A stretch of 35,511 bases of DNA. It comes from Bacteroidota bacterium. Its GTDB lineage: Bacteria > Bacteroidota > Bacteroidia > Chitinophagales > Saprospiraceae. A program made the translations under genes and the position numbers. The stretch is taken from contig JAAEZH010000048.1 of NCBI GenBank assembly GCA_018222965.1, positions 1 to 35,511 on the forward strand. Direction: 5' to 3'. This document shows, one piece after another, positions 32,849 through 35,511 of the stretch. The notes under the pieces were generated by a model. That model had not been told where the DNA came from. It did not search any database and saw only the letters and a program-made list of their open reading frames with translations. How positions within the stretch are numbered: position 1 is the stretch's first letter; each line of letters starts with the position of its first letter.

Positions 32849-33748
32849 ATGAGAACCTTTATTCCGGGTTTTCTGCTTTTTGCTGTCTGTTTGCTCTTTG
32901 GCCGTTGGTATTACGTTTGCGAAGTTAAGCAACTTTGCGGTGCCATAGAGGAGGAGGTAGAAGTAGAACCGCCGCGACTGAAATCGCTGGCGCTGCGCTC
33001 AGACGGTGAGGTTGTTCTGGAAAAGTTTGATGAATTTCTTTTTCCACCGGACAGTATCAAGCCGAAAATAAACGAGAATAACATCCTTTTTTTGACGGCT
33101 GTCGCCGAATATATGGAAGATCACCCGGAGAAGGAATTGAGTGTTTCGGGGCGTTATTTGCGTTCCGAACGAACAGCTCCTGCCGGTTTTTTTGATAATA
33201 TCGGACTGGCACGAGCCACTCAGATAGAGCTTAAACTGGAAGAAATGGGATTGGATGAAAATCGGATCTTCCTGACCTATTCCGAAGTTGATGCAGATAC
33301 CCTGCTAGCTCCGCTGGGCTTTACGGCCAATACTCCCAAAGAAGACGGGTATAAAAAGTTGCAGTACAAGTTTGAGGACATGACTTATGTGGATGCGAAT
33401 TTTGCCCGCAACTCGGCAGATTTTCGCCCGAAGGCCGGATTTGTCAGTTATGCCGACTCGGTAAAAACATTTCTGGATGAAAATCCCGATTTCAGGTTGC
33501 TGATCATTGGCCATACAGACAGCGTAGCTACCGAAGAATACAACGAAGATCTTGGTATGGCCAGAGCAGAAGCTGCTCGTGAGTACTTTGTTGAATTAGG
33601 AGTGACCAACAATATTGAGGTCGCGAGTATGGGCGAATCAGAACCCATTGCCCCCAATTCCAATCCCGACGGTACTGAAAGTATTCAGGGAACCCAACGA
33701 AACAGACGTGTAAATTTCAAATTGGAACCGACTCCTGAAGAGGGATAG
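32849..33748 (+). CDS. OmpA-family protein
   Basis: A 299-residue protein with an N-terminal membrane or signal helix (about 5-21) and two OmpA/MotB-like segments. The second (about 183-291) is canonical: a peptidoglycan-binding site with GHTDS (221-225), the D-x-L-x(3)-R in NEDLGMARA (232-240), and RNRRVNF (284-290). The first (about 57-145: FDEFLFPPDSIKPKINENN; IGLARATQIELKLEEMGLDENRI) has the same frame but lost the HTD core. It would tether the outer membrane or the inner membrane to the cell wall. The next gene begins 36 bases later and is probably co-transcribed. Confidence 0.85.
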   Translation: MRTFIPGFLLFAVCLLFGRWYYVCEVKQLCGAIEEEVEVEPPRLKSLALRSDGEVVLEKFDEFLFPPDSIKPKINENNILFLTAVAEYMEDHPEKELSVSGRYLRSERTAPAGFFDNIGLARATQIELKLEEMGLDENRIFLTYSEVDADTLLAPLGFTANTPKEDGYKKLQYKFEDMTYVDANFARNSADFRPKAGFVSYADSVKTFLDENPDFRLLIIGHTDSVATEEYNEDLGMARAEAAREYFVELGVTNNIEVASMGESEPIAPNSNPDGTESIQGTQRNRRVNFKLEPTPEEG

Positions 33749-33784
33749 GTACCAGCTTGATTTGATATTCAAAACATCCGAGTT

Positions 33785-35050
33785 ATGGATTTTTCAACCT
33801 TTTTTGATGCATTTACCTCCGAGGACAGCCTGGAGTTTATGATCTTCAATCTGATCTTCTTCCTGTTTGGTTTTATTCTGGCCTGGATCCTATGGGGCGG
33901 GCGCGCACGCAAACTGCGTCGCGAACTGAAAGCAGCTAATGATAAAGCAGTGGCTGCAGAGGCGCAACTCATTTCTGTAAACGAACAGCTGGAGAAAAGC
34001 AAAAACACCAATCAGGAATTGCAATCTGAAGCTGAAACGGCAGCAGCCAATCTGCAAAACCTGCAACTTAGCTTCGACCGCCACCGTGCGCAGTATCAGG
34101 TAATGGAGGAGAAAAACGAACAGCTGCAGGAACTGGTAGAATCTTACGAAACAAATATTGAAGCACTCAATGAGCAGATCCTCGGCTTGCGCTCCCGCAA
34201 CACCGAACTTGCCGAAGAATTAGAACGGGGAGTCCCATTGGCTGTTTCTGAACAGGAAGTAGAAGGCCTGGCAGAAATGCAAAGCTCTTACAATGCTACC
34301 ATAAAACGCCTGACAAGCTTCGAAAATAAGCTTGAAAAGCTGTCGACCGACAATGAAAAACTTCGCCTCGAACTGGAGGATCTAAAAGCAGGCGGTGCTC
34401 CCCTCGAATTGGGTGCTATTGCCCGGGAAGAAAATGGAGAAGAGGGTATCGCTTCCGCGAATGAAGATAAGGATGCTGAGAAATCTATGGCTCGCCTGGC
34501 AGTTGCAGCTGCTATTGGCGGGAAAATCCCCAAAGCAAAGAAAAAGCACAAAGACGATCTGAAACTCATCAATGGCATCGGACCATTCATTGAAGATCAA
34601 CTTAATGATATTGGTATTTACACCTTTGAGCAGGTCGCTGCACTGGATGAAGATATGATCGGGCATGTAACCAAAGCCATCGGCTTTTTCCCCGGCCGTA
34701 TTAAACGAGATGACTGGGTGGGACAGGCTTCCCGCCTGGCAGATATCAAATCGGATAATCCGGATGCGCTCAAAACGTCTGCAGTCTTTCCCAACAACCC
34801 AAAGGATCTAAAGATCGTAGAAGGCATTGGCCCGAAGATTGAAAAGATTCTGAAGAAAGGGGATGTCAACAACTGGCAAGATCTGGCCAATTCAGACGAG
34901 GGGACTCTACGAGAGATGCTCCTGAAAGCCGGCGATCGTTACCGAATGCACAACCCGGCAACCTGGCCAAAACAAGCTCAAATGGCTGTCGATGGAGAGT
35001 GGGAAAAACTTAAAGAGTATCAGGATTATTTGAAGGGAGGAAGAGAGTAA
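33785..35050 (+). CDS. Membrane-anchored coiled-coil protein with two helix-hairpin-helix domains
   Basis: A 421-residue protein. One membrane helix (18-38, EFMIFNLIFFLFGFILAWILW) is followed by a basic stretch, a long coiled coil (about 43-203), a disordered acidic linker, a Lys-rich patch (247-256) and two helix-hairpin-helix modules: about 258-300 (DLKLINGIGPFIEDQLNDIG) and 341-385 (DLKIVEGIGPKIEKILKKG). I know the first, ending FFPGRIKRDDW, from small Bacteroidota and proteobacterial proteins. HhH modules bind DNA or protein; with a membrane anchor, a link between envelope and nucleoid is plausible but not shown. It follows the OmpA-family gene. Confidence 0.8.
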   Translation: MDFSTFFDAFTSEDSLEFMIFNLIFFLFGFILAWILWGGRARKLRRELKAANDKAVAAEAQLISVNEQLEKSKNTNQELQSEAETAAANLQNLQLSFDRHRAQYQVMEEKNEQLQELVESYETNIEALNEQILGLRSRNTELAEELERGVPLAVSEQEVEGLAEMQSSYNATIKRLTSFENKLEKLSTDNEKLRLELEDLKAGGAPLELGAIAREENGEEGIASANEDKDAEKSMARLAVAAAIGGKIPKAKKKHKDDLKLINGIGPFIEDQLNDIGIYTFEQVAALDEDMIGHVTKAIGFFPGRIKRDDWVGQASRLADIKSDNPDALKTSAVFPNNPKDLKIVEGIGPKIEKILKKGDVNNWQDLANSDEGTLREMLLKAGDRYRMHNPATWPKQAQMAVDGEWEKLKEYQDYLKGGRE

Positions 35051-35088
35051 GGGTAATTAATAATTTTTAATTCTGAATTTTTAATTCT

Positions 35089-35248
35089 GAAGTTGTTTAA
35101 AAATAGCTCACTGGCTCCTGAAAAAGCCTTTTCATCCCACTTTTTACTTTTTTTTCGCCCCGTAGCGCTGCTATGCGGCTCTAAAAAAGCCTCAACTGGA
35201 ATGAAAATTCAATTCTCAGAATCTCAGCAGCCATTATTAAACAACTTC
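35089..35248. mobile_element. MITE-like foldback element (candidate)
   Basis: GAAGTTGTTTAA (35089-35100) and TTAAACAACTTC (35237-35248) are perfect 12-base inverted ends of a 160-base segment. Similarity between the arms continues inward imperfectly (for example TTTTCATCCCA on the left against the complement TTTTCATTCCA on the right). There is no transposase frame; a 61-codon frame that starts inside is chance. No clear target duplication was found. The flanks are AT-rich. Confidence 0.5.
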
Positions 35249-35511
35249 TATTTCTATTGTCTTGGTGGTATGGTGTAAAAGCCTGGGTTTCATTTATAGC
35301 TTTTTGATCCCAAAAGGGGTAGAATATACTTTTATCCCCCTCCAGAGGTGGAGCAAATTTACCGAAACAAAATATTCAGGATACTCTTCCCTCCTACTCT
35401 GAGGGAAGGAGAAGGAAATGAAAATCGATTCAAATCTGAAGACTCTTTTACATTCCTCTGTCAATCCCTAAATAGTGTTGACCGGTTTTAGGTTACTAAA
35501 TCTTTAGAATA
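35249..35511. other. Non-coding right end
   Basis: No gene is visible. CTTCCCTC and GAGGGAAG (35386-35393, 35401-35408) form a perfect 8-base hairpin with a 7-base loop and no U tract. The last 40 bases may belong to the leader of a gene beyond the window. Confidence 0.5.

Noticed and set aside
35093-35278. Small protein at the right end
   Set aside because: It starts inside the foldback element, spans its inverted ends and has low-complexity composition.

Overview
The window looks like chromosomal DNA of a Bacteroidota bacterium, probably a Saprospiria/Lewinella-type lineage (inferred from gene content; no rRNA is present to confirm). The evidence is a set of families typical of the phylum: a Bat aerotolerance operon with MoxR and DUF58, an Omp28-like lipoprotein beside a DUF6029-type outer-membrane protein and a TlpA thioredoxin, the pheT-coiled coil-zapA-rny order, TAnnTTTG-type -7 promoter boxes, and few convincing Shine-Dalgarno sites. 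No tRNA, rRNA, CRISPR array, prophage or transposase gene was seen.

Layout. 1-300: duplicated 5' end of a four-helix-bundle protein gene that continues off the left edge. 300-1915 (minus): MarR regulator and homogentisate dioxygenase, an aromatic amino-acid degradation pair. 2287-4946 (plus): uvrC and a methyltransferase. 5217-8360 (minus): cysQ, two glycosyltransferases and a thioredoxin-like lipoprotein, a probable envelope-polysaccharide operon, divergent from galE (8478-9497). 9882-13294: a secreted TlpA protein (minus) divergent from a DUF6029 protein and an Omp28 lipoprotein (plus). 13526-18348 (plus): pheT, a ZapB-like coiled coil, zapA and rny, closed by an intrinsic terminator. 18464-19218: an orphan TonB-C-like gene next to an array of 20-bp palindromes. 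19338-27570 (minus): moxR, DUF58, a membrane protein, batA, batB, a TPR protein, a stand-alone BatD N-terminal-domain protein and batD. 27729-28445: a secreted protein of unknown family. 28712-32604 (minus): xerD, an Ig-like lipoprotein, lptB and two small envelope proteins in one tight operon. 32849-35050 (plus): an OmpA-family protein and a membrane-anchored coiled-coil/helix-hairpin-helix protein. 35089-35248: a MITE-like foldback element.

Much of the window serves the cell envelope: LPS-type sugar assembly (galE, glycosyltransferases), LPS transport (lptB), redox proteins of the envelope (two thioredoxin-fold proteins, Omp28), the Bat stress complex and OmpA. The rest is housekeeping: repair, tRNA charging, division, RNA decay and chromosome resolution.

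The most unusual material is intergenic. Almost every gap over 200 bp is built from a shared vocabulary of short words (TTGATTCCG tandem units, GGTGAAATGGTGTA, TACCACG units, CTCAACC/GGTTGAG tags around triloop hairpins of the form GCC-N3-GGC, and an AT-rich word). Arms of the palindromes differ between copies in base-paired fashion, and in two places the repeat supplies the stop codon of the preceding gene. No new multi-gene defence or enzymatic system was found.
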